Assembly (NCBI RefSeq): GCF_018812025.1 | Contig: NC_063049.1 | Location: forward strand, 8,034,602-8,098,601 | Direction of reading: 5' to 3' | Source of the DNA: Megalobrama amblycephala | Taxonomy: Eukaryota; Chordata; Actinopteri; Cypriniformes; Xenocyprididae | Length of the DNA: 64,000 nt | Shown here: positions 46,605 through 58,200 of the stretch, one piece after another | Layout: each line of letters starts with the position of its first letter | Position numbering within the stretch: the stretch's first letter is position 1 | Made by a program: the position numbers and the translations under genes | Notes under the pieces: generated by a model | Seen by the model: the letters and a program-made list of their open reading frames with translations, nothing else | What the model was told of the DNA's origin: nothing | The model's database searches: none

Positions 46605-47160
46605 TATAAGACAGGGGTGTCCAAACTCTGTCCTGGAGGGCCACTGTCCTGCAGAGTTTAGCTCCAGCTTGCCTCAACACATCTGCCTGAATTTCTAGTA
46701 TGCCTACTAAGACCTTGATTAGCTGGTTCAGGAGCAAAGACTATAGAATATCACGAGATGCGTCATTGTTTTGAATGGGAGAAAGTGCGACGCGCAATAT
46801 GGCGGAAAAAGTCCCGCCTTCTAAATAAGAGCCAATCACCGACTGGTAAAGTCACCGCGTCACTGCAGCGGCCGTTAGAAGCTCCGGTTCCTATAGAAAC
46901 AGTCAGACATGCACTTCATATAGAGACGCGCACTTAGGACTGCGCATGCGCATTAGCTTGATCCAGCCTGAAAAATACAGTTTTTTTGTCATGATTCGAG
47001 CGTTTAGAAACAAAATTTATGAGACAGTTGTTGTCAGATTTCATTGGTGATTTCAAATATGAAATTTAATCGAAAGCTTGGCAAACAGCTTTGGAGAATT
47101 TGATGTTTCCCCATTCAAAGAGAATGCCCGAGAGGCATTTCAAAAATGGCCGCCCAGTGA
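46605..47160. repeat. Dispersed repeats (GGGGTGTCCAAACTCTGTCC unit and flank)
   Basis: GGGGTGTCCAAACTCTGTCC with CTGGAGGGCCACTGTCCTGC and AGAGTTTAGCTCCAGCTTGC is a very common teleost repeat. 46,740-47,160 (CGCGCAATATGGCGG, AGTCCCGCC) looks like a second, different repeat. Confidence 0.5.
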
Positions 47161-47174
47161 AATTATTGTCTTAA

Positions 47175-47743
47175 AGGGTTAGTTCACCCAAAAATGAAAA
47201 TAATGTCATTAATTACTCACCCTCATGCCGTTCTACACCCGTAAGACCTTCGTTAATCTTCGGAACACAAATTAAGATATTTTTGTTGAAATCCGATGGC
47301 TCAGTGAGGCCTGCATAGGGAGCAATGACACTTCCTCTCTCAAGATCCATAAAGATACTAAAAACATATTTAAATCAGTTCATGTGAGTACAGTGGTTCA
47401 ATATTAATATTATAAAGCGACGAGAATATTTTTGGTGCGCCAAAAAAAACAAAATAACGACTTATATAGTGATGGCCGATTTCAAAACACTGCTTCAGGA
47501 AGCATCGGATCATAAATGAATCAGTGTATCGAATCAGCGGTTCAGAGCGCCAAAGTCACGTGATTTCAGCCGTTGGCAGTTTGACACGCGATCCAAATCA
47601 TGATTCGATACACTGATTCATTTGTGCTCCGAAGCTTCATGAAGCAGTGTTTTGAAATCGGCCATCACTAAATAAGTCGTTATTTTGTTTTTTTAGCGCA
47701 CCGAAAATATTCTTGTGGCTTTATAATATTAATATTGAACCAC
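47175..47743. mobile_element. AGGGTTAGTTCACCC-family element, right end lost
   Basis: Left end AGGGTTAGTTCACCC is flanked by TTAA (47,171-47,174). The inner part has inverted copies (AAAACACTGCTTCAGGAAGC / GCTTCATGAAGCAGTGTTTT). The match breaks off at about 47,743 before the right arm is complete. Confidence 0.7.
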
Positions 47744-48009
47744 AACACCAAAATATTTTACATGGGAACGGCAAGCGGCAAGAATTGCTTAGATTTACAA
47801 ATACCTGCGGTACTCCGACTCTCTGCCACAAGGAAAAGTGCATACGTAAGCAATTTTCCACGTCAAACCCGGTTACATATTTATGTTTTTATAAATATTA
47901 AAGTTAGCATGGAGTACACAAGATCAAATCTGTGCATACATTCATTTTTGTCAATTGATTCTGGAGTGATTTGGTTATAATACATTTGTTTTATTACACA
48001 ATTTTGAGG

Positions 48010-48510
48010 TTGGTAAGATTTTTTTTAATATTTTTGAAAGAAGTCTCTTATGCTCTACAAAGCTGCATTTATTTGATTAAAATAGAGTAAAAACGGTAAT
48101 ATTGTCAAATATTATTACAATTAAAAATAAGTGTTTTCTATGTCAATATAGGCTGTTAAAATATAATTTATTCCTGTGATCAGAGCTGAATTTTCAGCAT
48201 CATTACTCCAGTCTTCAGTGTCCCATGATCCTTCAGAAATCATTCTGATATGATGATTTGATAACATTTCTGATTATTATCAATATTGAAAACAGTTGTG
48301 CTGCTTAATAATTTTATGGAAACCGAGATACATTTTTATCAGGATTCTTTGATGAATATAAAGTTCAAAAGGACAGCATATTGAAATATTTTTTTGTAAT
48401 AATGCAAAAAGTCTTTAATGTTGCTTTTTCCAGTTTAATGCATCCTTAAAGTATGAAAGTATTATTATTTTTTTAAAGTACTGACCTCAAAACCTTTGAA
48501 CGGTATATGG
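48010..48510. repeat. TTCAGTGTCACATGATCC repeat copy
   Basis: Contains CAGCATCATTACTCCAGTCT and TTCAGTGTCCCATGATCCTT and ends near GAACGGTATATGG, plus orientation. Confidence 0.6.
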
Positions 48511-48599
48511 TCTGCAGAATTAATATTTTTACATTCATATATGACAACTCTTAGTTTACAATGTGGAATGACATTCAAATAATCAACAAAAGGTCACAC

Positions 48600-49050
48600 G
48601 ATCTAAAAGCATGGCTCGTCAAGCTTCATGGATTTTTATGAGTGCACCTCTGGTGGCCATTCCATGGTTACCAGCAAAAAGAATGGGAGATAATTTAATG
48701 GGATTTCATGGAAAATGAAGGATCTGCAGCTGACAGAAGGGTCGTGACTGAGGGAGAGCTGACTGACCTGAAACACAGAGCTCTGGGAGAACGACGAAGA
48801 AACACAACCTGCTCTGATGCTAATGAATGAGGACGTGATCTAAAGGCTGTTACTGCGGGACGAGCCATACAGTGCTATGTAAATCTCCTCTGAAGCTTTA
48901 TACATGTACATCTAGCAATTAAAACATGGATGTAATGGGAAGAGGGCCGCCGCAGGACTTCCTCTCTAAACACATCAGCATGATTGAGACAGACCTGGAG
49001 GGCAGTGGGTCTTCAAGTCAACTGTCACACTAGATATTACATACAGAAGC
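48600..49050 (+). other. Repeat-poor stretch with a 35-codon open frame
   Basis: Unlike its surroundings this segment is G+C-richer and not repeated in the window. An ATG at 48,926 opens 35 codons to TAG at 49,033 (starts MDVMGRGPPQDFLSK, ends GSGSSSQLSH). I recognise no homologue. It could be conserved non-coding DNA, an orphan exon or chance. Confidence 0.25.
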
Positions 49051-49234
49051 CCTGCTTTATCAAGGTCATCTGCTATGATTAAAAAAACACAATGCACTGC
49101 ACAATGCAGGTTTTTTTTTTTTTTTTGCTGACAATAATTTGGGTAAGAGGGTAGAATGGTTTATCTTAAATGTAGTCAACACAATTTGTGTACAAACTGA
49201 GAAAGTGAAAGTGACATTATTTACTTAGTTGTAT

Positions 49235-50400
49235 CCCAAATTACACACTATACACTATGCACTTATGCACTATGTACTCATCCATGTAGTGCGTGAACTG
49301 TATAAGGTTATTTTGACATTTAAATTTTGTGAAGAAAATGACCCTTGTGTCAAAGTTAACGTGATAATTTTGTCCACTAGAAGTCGCTAGAGGCCTATTC
49401 AAAACAAAGGCGTAGCTTGATGACGGCAAGTTTGAGCGCAGAATCTTGGGACATGTGGTCTCCACCTCAACGGACGGCGCAAAAGAATAGGGATAGGACT
49501 CAGGAAGAAATCATGTTCATAGAGGCGATTATTAACGTTACCGTAGTATGAAGCAGAGCAGGAGCGAGTGTTGTGGAGCTGAACGAGGAGCTGGAGCGAT
49601 TGATCAACACACGCCTCACGAATAGCAGGACTTTTATTATGACACAGTTGCCGGCGCCGCTTCCGCTTTTCCGGTCATGAGTTTGAGGTAACACAGCTCT
49701 GTTTATCATATTAGATACATTTGAGTGTGTTGAAAATGATGTTATGACGTTACTCTGAGCGTTCACTCGGTGGCTGCTGTGAGACACTGTTACACACTGC
49801 AGTAAGATAGATCGATTTTACAATATCATATTAAATGCTGGATGGCTTGTGTTGATAAATGGCATGAAATTAATTTTAAAACTTATTGAATGATGGAGAA
49901 AATGCTGTATTACTGTTACTAAAAATAAAGCTGCATCTGATTATGCTATGTTATCTACTTCACATATTGTTTTTCTCTGAGGCATGGTAAAGCATGATAC
50001 TCGCAAAAAATCAAGAAAATTAGATTTAAACAATATAGACTAAACGTGTTGAGCTATATAACAATTAGTTTTCTGTCTATAAATATATCAAACAGTTGTT
50101 CCCTTGTCTATTAAAACGTGTAAATATTAAAGCATCCTCAGTGTTTCCATGGTTTCTACAAAATAAAACCGGAAACCGATGGTAACTCGGGTATGATGCA
50201 ATTGACAGGCGACTCCTCACACGTCCCGGAGCCTTGGCTAAAATTGCAATTTCTCACGATTTACAAATAGTTGCAAACATTTGGGATATTGTAAGTACTC
50301 AACTGAACAAAATATATAACAATGGCCTAGTGGTTTTTGGATATTTCACTGCAAAAATATTACACATTGCACCTTTAACAGTTAAAAAACATAGATGTTA
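49235..50400. repeat. Dispersed repeat cluster
   Basis: 49,235-49,460 (TCCCAAATTACACACTATAC, GCACTATGTACTCATCCA) and 49,530-49,690 (AGCGAGTGTTGTGGAGCTGA, ACACGCCTCACGAATAGCAG) look like common cyprinid repeats. 50,390-51,140 shows nothing further. Confidence 0.45.
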
Positions 50401-51673
50401 AAGCAGGCTGTATTTGACCCTATGAATCAGCTGTAGTTCAAGCCAAGGTTGCCAGGTCCACCGTTTTTCCCATACCAAACATTATTTGTAGTGCGCATCC
50501 CATCCAATTATCACAAAGAGCTTTGTTCTTTGTTACTTTGCTAAGAAACAGTCTCAGCTTTCAAATTCTGTCCATTTTATAACAAAATTCAAACAATAAA
50601 TTGCGTTTTGACGCTCTTAAATGTTACGTGACAGATCACTGTAGCGCCTCCGTTCAAGCAGCAGTGGTTTTATACTTTAATAGCAGTTTTACACTTTAAT
50701 ACTTTTAAGTTATAGCACGAACAAGCATGCATTAACATCAAAACATGTTGAAAGTTACAGTACAACTTGACGTCTCATGTAATAACTCAATTATTCACTG
50801 TTAATTACGTGTATGTTTGAATAGACACTTGACTTCATGACAAATTTATGAAAACTACCTTATGTGCAGCTGAGTTGTATACAAACATTTCGGTTTTTAT
50901 TTGAGTGCATTATATCTGAAAATATATAGCAGTTGAATATAATAGCTCTGTTGTGTTTATTGTTATAATAATGTACCAAACGAGAAGGTTCCCTGTATAG
51001 TTTACACCATTAGTTGGGAGAGATTTGTTTTTCCCTATTGTTAGGTATCATTCTGAATAATAAGCTATCTGTATCGGTGGAGAAATTTAGTATCGGTGCA
51101 TCTCTAATTTTAAGAGATATCTTTCTGAATCTTTTTTTTTTTTTTTTTATGAATTAAATGACTCAGAACACCATACTAAAAGTACATTTTAATAAATTAA
51201 CGTATTCATGCTCAAATCAAATACAAAACACAGAACCAAAAACATTAACCAGTCATGTTGAGAGCGTAAGAAGGTTTTCTAAAGTCAAGTCTAGATCAAG
51301 GATTGTGAAATGTACATGGACTGTAAATATTCCTCCTGAATGTGTGTCTACAGTAGAAGTAATTCTTTCGACTCTCATGTAGAGGTCTGGCATGTGAAGG
51401 CAGAACAGAGTCAGATCAACCTGACAGAAGGAATAAAAAACAACCCAAAAAAAATAAAAAAAACAAATCACAGATTTTGAAAAATCACTGGTGACGCTTT
51501 ACCTGCAGAGCCGTAAACGTGTCACAGAAGATAAACATTCATAGCGTACACATACGTGAATAACAAACCTCTCATAGTCGAGCTGAATGAGCAGTATAAA
51601 TGATGACTGAGGATTGTCTAAAGAGTTTATGTATCATACGAAGAGATTATCATGTCTGCACAACGTCACCATC

Positions 51674-52074
51674 TTTATTTACGGCTCTTCAGATAAAGCG
51701 TCTCCAAAACTGACAATATCAAATTCACAATGTTTTACAAAAACAAAACAAAAACGGCCATTTGTAACAGAAGCGCGATCTGTCGGACTCGAGCGCCAGA
51801 CGACCATCCCATAATAATGCTGAAGTATGCCCCGCCCACTGTGCCGAGCTCCGCACTTCAGCTTCAGCGACCCCCGACAAAAATGGGGAGGAAGACATGC
51901 AAGATATAGGAGCATAACCCATCAGACAGGGAAAAAAGGGTAAGTACTGCTCCAAAAAATACTATAATACAAGAGTCCTTCATATTCAAGTCCAGACAAA
52001 AAACAAGAGCGCAGCTCTGAGCGCCGGTAAACAGTATCGTGGTTCATTCGCGCAACGGCGGAATGACGGCGATG
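51674..52074 (-). terminator. chn1 3' UTR with candidate poly(A) signal
   Basis: The first canonical AATAAA on the minus strand after the stop is at 51,679-51,674, about 400 nt downstream. No recognised repeat lies between 51,150 and 52,070, so the real 3' UTR could run further, to about 51,150. Confidence 0.35.
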
Positions 52075-52246
52075 CTAAAAGAGGATGTCTTCATTCTTGA
52101 TGAGTAACTCCACCACCTGTCTCTGGTAGCGGATGTCGTTCAGAGCCGTCATGGCGTCCAGATCGGGCGCCCGCATCAAAGTTGGGCCAAACACGATCCC
52201 GAGATTCTCAGCGTTCATCAGGTTATCCTTCTCGTTCTGAGTTACC
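52075..52246 (-). CDS. chn1: chn1 last coding exon and stop
   Basis: Acceptor GTGTCTGCAG before 52,246; phase 2 in. It encodes [40 protein letters not shown] and [16 protein letters not shown], then TAG. The [18 protein letters not shown] block is the invariant C-terminal RhoGAP motif. Confidence 0.96.
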
Positions 52247-55200
52247 CTGCAGACACACACACACGTATATCAGTATGTGACATACAACTACTATTAATTT
52301 CGTTAATGAAATCTATGATGAAAAATGTTCATTGATGACCTTTTTTCCATGACTAAAATGAGACGACACCAACACCATTAAACGATAACTGTGACTAAAT
52401 CAACACGCAATATCACTGATGAAAAAAAACAGACAAAATATTTCAGGCTGTTTTTAAAGGATTATGGATCATTTACTCACCCCCATGTCATCCAAGATGT
52501 TCATGTCTTTCTTTCTTCAGTCGAAAAGCAATGAAGGTTTTTGATGAAAACATTCCAGGATTTTTCTCCATATAGTGGACTTCACTGGGGTTCAACGGGT
52601 TGAAGGTTCAAATGTCAGTTTCAGTGCAGCTTCAAAGAGCTCTACATGATCCCAGACGAGGAATAAGAGTCTTATCTAGAGAAACCATCGGTCATTTTCT
52701 AAAAAAAATAAAAATTATATACTTTTTAACCACAAATGCTCGTCTTGCGCTGCTCTGTGATGTGCCACGCGTTACGTAATCATGTTGGAAAGGTCACGTG
52801 TAACGTAGGCGGAAGAACTGCGGTAGGGCGAAAAACTCCATCTCATTTTCTCCTCCAACTTCAAAATTGTCCGTTATCGTTGTTTTACCTTTTTTTGTAA
52901 AGCCCGTTTGACTTAATCTTTGCACACTCGCTTTATAGACACTGGATCGGTACTTCCGCCTACGTCACATGTGACCTTTCCGACATGATTACGTAATGCG
53001 TGGCACATCACAGAGCAGTGCAAGACGAGCATTTGTGGTTAAAAAGTATATAAGTTTTTATTGTTTGTTTCTCTAGATAAGACCCTTATTCCTCGTCTGG
53101 GATCGTGTAGAGCTCTTTGAAGCTGCACTGAAACTGACATTTGGACCTTCAACCTACTTTTATGGAGAAAAATCCTGGAATCTTTTCCACAAAAACCTTA
53201 ATTTCTTTTCGACTGAAGAAAGACAGACATCATCATCTTGGATGACATGGGGGTGAATAAATGATCAGGAAATTTTAATTCTAACCCTTTAACAAACCCC
53301 TTTTACGAGCTTTCATGGTTGCGGTTGCCAGATGTCAAGATTTGAAATCCCTCAATCAGAGCTTTTCTTTTAAAAGGATACATTTTTCTGCCTGGTGTTT
53401 TACTTAACACAAACAAGCAAGCTGGAGTTCAGCGATCTACATTTAAGATATTCTGCTTAAATGTAAGTGTCATTCAGCCAGTCTGTTCCTTCACGAGTTT
53501 TGATGAATGATGACAGATTTTCATTTGACTTTATCAAGTTTCTCACCTTTTTAAATGTGCCATTAGATAGCGCAGTGTTTCGCAGTGAGCAGGAGGCAGC
53601 AGCTTCAGCGCTTCATGAAGAGCTTCCAGACGCTCATCAGGGTCTGTCACTTCTGACACAAACAAGCAAACAAGTCAAAAACTGTGTTAAATTTCTCCAC
53701 TCATCTGCAGTATGATTGTCAAAACGATCTGTAGACTAGGGGTTGCACAGACTAGTCGACTTTAATGCTCTGCCTTGATGCTTTAAGCTTGACATCGACT
53801 AGTTGCTGATCATGGCCTATAGAGGGCGCAACAGGATAAGGAAACTTTGAAGTCCACTTTTACACTCCGTTTTCAACAGTTAAAATGTCAAACAAATGCA
53901 TACCCCGAAAGCGCTCCACAAGATATGTTCGATTATACCATCTGGTTGCTCAATAATGCACGTTTTAAACAGCTTATCGCACACGCAAGTTAATCACCGT
54001 TCTAAACTAATGCACTGCTGCACTGTAATGCACACACATATAGTGTATATAGAAACATTCAGAAGCGCAGAAATGTATTGCCAACACTGTTCTGTGATTT
54101 ATCAATAAAATGGCTCAGAAACTGAAAGGTTCTAGCATATATTTCTTAGTAACTAAAACCCTTAGTAGAGACAGAATTAATTCACAGGAAATCGCTCTCT
54201 CACTAATGCATTCTCAAATAAATGTAATCTTTATCTGTAAATGCTACTTTATCTGTATCTGATTTAGGACAAGCAGAAATCTGTGAAAAAAAGAATGACC
54301 CAAATACAAAAGAACTGATAAAAATAAGCTGTTATGTACAATAGCCTTGTGGGCAGCGCTGTATTATATGCCATTGCTGTGCATAAGGAAACCCGTGTTC
54401 GAGTCTCAGATCGAGGTTTTAGACTTATTTGTTCAATAATGACGTCACCAGCGACTAGTCGACATTGACTTGACTTTACTCACAAATGTTGATTTAAAAA
54501 ATAATCTGAAGGCGTTCAACCCCTACTGTAGACATCTCAACAAGACTTAGCAGGCAGCAAGACTTCAGGATATCAAATGAAATATTATATGAGCTGCTTT
54601 ATTTTCTATTTATTGTATTTGTGGTCTGCAATTTTTTTTATGTTACCAAAATTTGGGACCATTTTAAAGTTTAAAACCTTGATGTCTGCAATTATTTTCA
54701 TGGAATAAACTTAAATAAAATTGCAAATTACACAAATTAGATAGATAGATAGATAGATAGATAGACATGAAAATTGCATTAAAAATACTCAGAATGGGTA
54801 ACAGGGATGCAAATAACAGGGTTGCAGATTTTAAATATGTAGGAAAGAGCCAGAATTCAGTGTCAGACACATAATAGAGAAATCTAAGGTGTGACTCACT
54901 GGCAGCCTCGATGAAGCGTGGATATGCGTCATATGTGATGACGGGGATAGGCAGGTCCCTGAAGTAGAGTTTAAGAGCACCTGTGATGACGTTGATGTCT
55001 TCATAGACGTTGACGGAGATGTCTGCTTTCTCTCCATCTGAACACATTGGAACACAAACACATTTCACCCACGGCTGCGGGGAGAGCGAGTCGTGTGATG
55101 TGATGGGAACTGCAGTGATCAGCGCTCTTGTTTGGCTCTAGGGATTGAGCACGGAGACATTCAGCTAACTTTATCTTATTCTGGGTTTGTGAGGTGTGTT

Positions 55201-58200
55201 GTGATGCTGCCATGGTGCCAGTATTTTAATATATGTTCAAATGTAATTTATTCCTGTGATCAAAGCTGAATTTTCAGCATCATTACTCCAGTCTTCAGTG
55301 TCACATGATCCTTCAGAAATCATTCTGATATGATGATTTTTGATGATCAAGAAACATTTTTGATTATTATCAGCCATCCTACTGTAATTCAGCTTTTTCA
55401 TCACATGAATAAATGACATTATAAAATATATTCAAATAGAAAATTTGTAATCAAATTTCACAATTTATAGTTTTTTGATGAAGTAAATGCAGCCTTGGTG
55501 AGCAGAAGAGACTTTTTCCAAAAGCATTAAAAAAAGTATTCCAAACTTTTGACCAGTAGTGATTTTTTAAGTTCATTTTATTTTAATTTTAGGTAAAGTT
55601 TTTGTAATTTTGTACTATGATTTTTTTTAAAGTTTTGTAAATATACCTATTTAGCTTTAATTTATTTCATTTTTTCCCCGTACTTTTAGTACTTCAACTT
55701 ATTTTAAAGTCACTATGAAATCAAAATGGATAATTCTTAATTTTTATGGAATATTGCAGTATTTATTAGAAATGATTTATCAATCTGCATCTTTTTTTTC
55801 CAATTCACGTGTCCTCGTAATCTCCTCTTGCAGCGTCATCTCTTCTCTTCTCTGATGACGAGGATGGGGCATATTATTAATATTAATATTTCTAAACAAA
55901 CAAACAAGTATGCAACAGGAATTACTGTACAAGGAATCACTAGAAGAATCCAAAAATATCCTACTGGATAAACGGAAATTCCTACAGGGTCTTTTTTGAT
56001 TCATACTGTATTTGTTAGAGTCCTACTGGATATTGTGTAATCTTCATCAGAACTCTACTTGCTGCAGCCAGCAGAGACCTGTCGAGATCATATTATTTCT
56101 TTCTCTCCAGCTTGATCATATTCTCTCTCCCTGTCTCCGATACTGTCCTCGTGTCATCTGAGAGTTATTATGAAACAGTAATGCATCTGAATACGAACAG
56201 ATGGGCGAAAATCCTCCCACAAATGTGCCATTTTAACATTTAAGCAGCTCAGAATATTTCATATTACATAAACCCACAGCTCTATATGCAAGACAAAGAG
56301 TGACCTAAAAAAAAGCAGTGGTGAGCATGTGTATACGATTCATCAGGATTACACACACAGATATGTGCGTAGGCATGCGTGTGTGTAGAAATGTGGGGGT
56401 CGAGACGGATCAGTACTGTACGCAATCACACAAAACGCCACTCACCTCTGTCGAACGATAACTTCACATCTTCGATTAAGTCACTGAACCCAGAGATTCG
56501 ATAGAGACCCTCTGACTTCAAACCTGAGAGACAAGACAGTTCAGATTAACAAACATGAAAATTGCATTAAAAATAGTCAGAATGGGTAAACAGTATAAAC
56601 ATAATCTACATAAAAATGGCCAAGGTAATAATGTATAGCGCTGTCAAGAGTTTGACATTTTGCCTGTCAAAAAATACTAAGAATCCTTAGTATTAGAGAA
56701 AAACAATATATCATTGAAAATGTTGTGAAAACAAAACGCACAAAAAACACCACAAAACACAACATAAAACAACAAAACACAACACAACAAAACACAAAAA
56801 AAACACAACACAACAAACCCCCACAAAACAACATAAAGCAACAAAACACAACACAACAAAACAAAAAACACCACAAAACACAACATAAAACAACAAAACA
56901 CAACACAACAAAACACAAAAAAAAACACAAAACACAACAAACCCCCACAAAACAACATAAAGCAACAAAACAACACAACAAAACAAAAAAACACCACAAA
57001 ACACAACATAAAACAACAAAAAACAACATAAAACACAACATAAAACAACAAAACACAACACAACAAAACAAAAAAAAACACCACAAAACACAACATAAAA
57101 CACAACATAAAACAACAAAACACAACACAACAAAACAAAAAAAAAACACCACAAAACACAACATAAAACACAACATAAAACAACAAAACACAACACAACA
57201 AAAAAAACCAAAAAACACAAAACACAACAAAACACACACACACAAAAAAACACAAAACACAAAAAAACCCACAAAACAACATAAAACAACAAAACACAAC
57301 ACAACAAAACACACAAAAAACACAACATAAAACAACAAAACACAACATAAAACAACAAAACAACACAACAAAAAAAAACACAAAACACAACAAAACACAC
57401 ACAAAAAAAACACAAAACACAACAACACAACACAACAAAACAAAAAAACACCACAAAATACAACATAAAACAACAAAACACAACATAAAACACAACATAA
57501 AACACCACAAAAAAACACCACAAAACACAACATAAAACAACAAAAAACAACATAAAACACAACATAAAACAACAAAACACAACACAACAAAACAAAAAAA
57601 ACACCACAAAACACAACACAAAACACAACAAACCCCCACAAAACAACATAAAGCAACAAAACACAACACAACAAAACAAAAAAACACCACAAAACACAAC
57701 ATAAAACAACAAAAAACAACATAAAACAACAAAACACAACACAACAAAACAAAAAAAAAACACCACAAAACACAACATAAAACAACAAAACACAACACAA
57801 CAAAAAAAAACAAAAAACACAAAACACAACAAAACACACACACACAAAAAAACGCAAAACACAAAAAACCCCACAAAACAACATAAAACAACAAAACACA
57901 ACACAACAAAACACACAAAAAACACAACATAAAACAAAACACAACATAAAACAACAAAACACAACACAACACACAAAAAACACAACATAAAACAACAAAA
58001 CACAACATAAAACAACAAAACACAACACAACAAAAAAAAACACAAAACACAACAAAACACACACAAAAAAACCACACAAAACACAACACAACACAACACA
58101 ACAAAACAAAAAAAACACCACAAAATACAACATAAAACAACAAAACACAACATAAAACACAACATAAAACACCACAAAAAAACAAAAAAAACACCACAAA

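Noticed and set aside
54345..54425. Possible tRNA gene (B-box-like GTTCGAGTCTC)
   Set aside because: No acceptor or anticodon stem could be folded by eye and the A-box is poor; kept only as a SINE-like finding.
56725..57330. 201-codon plus-strand frame rich in Lys, Thr, Gln and Asn
   Set aside because: The other strand of the same tandem repeat; low complexity only.
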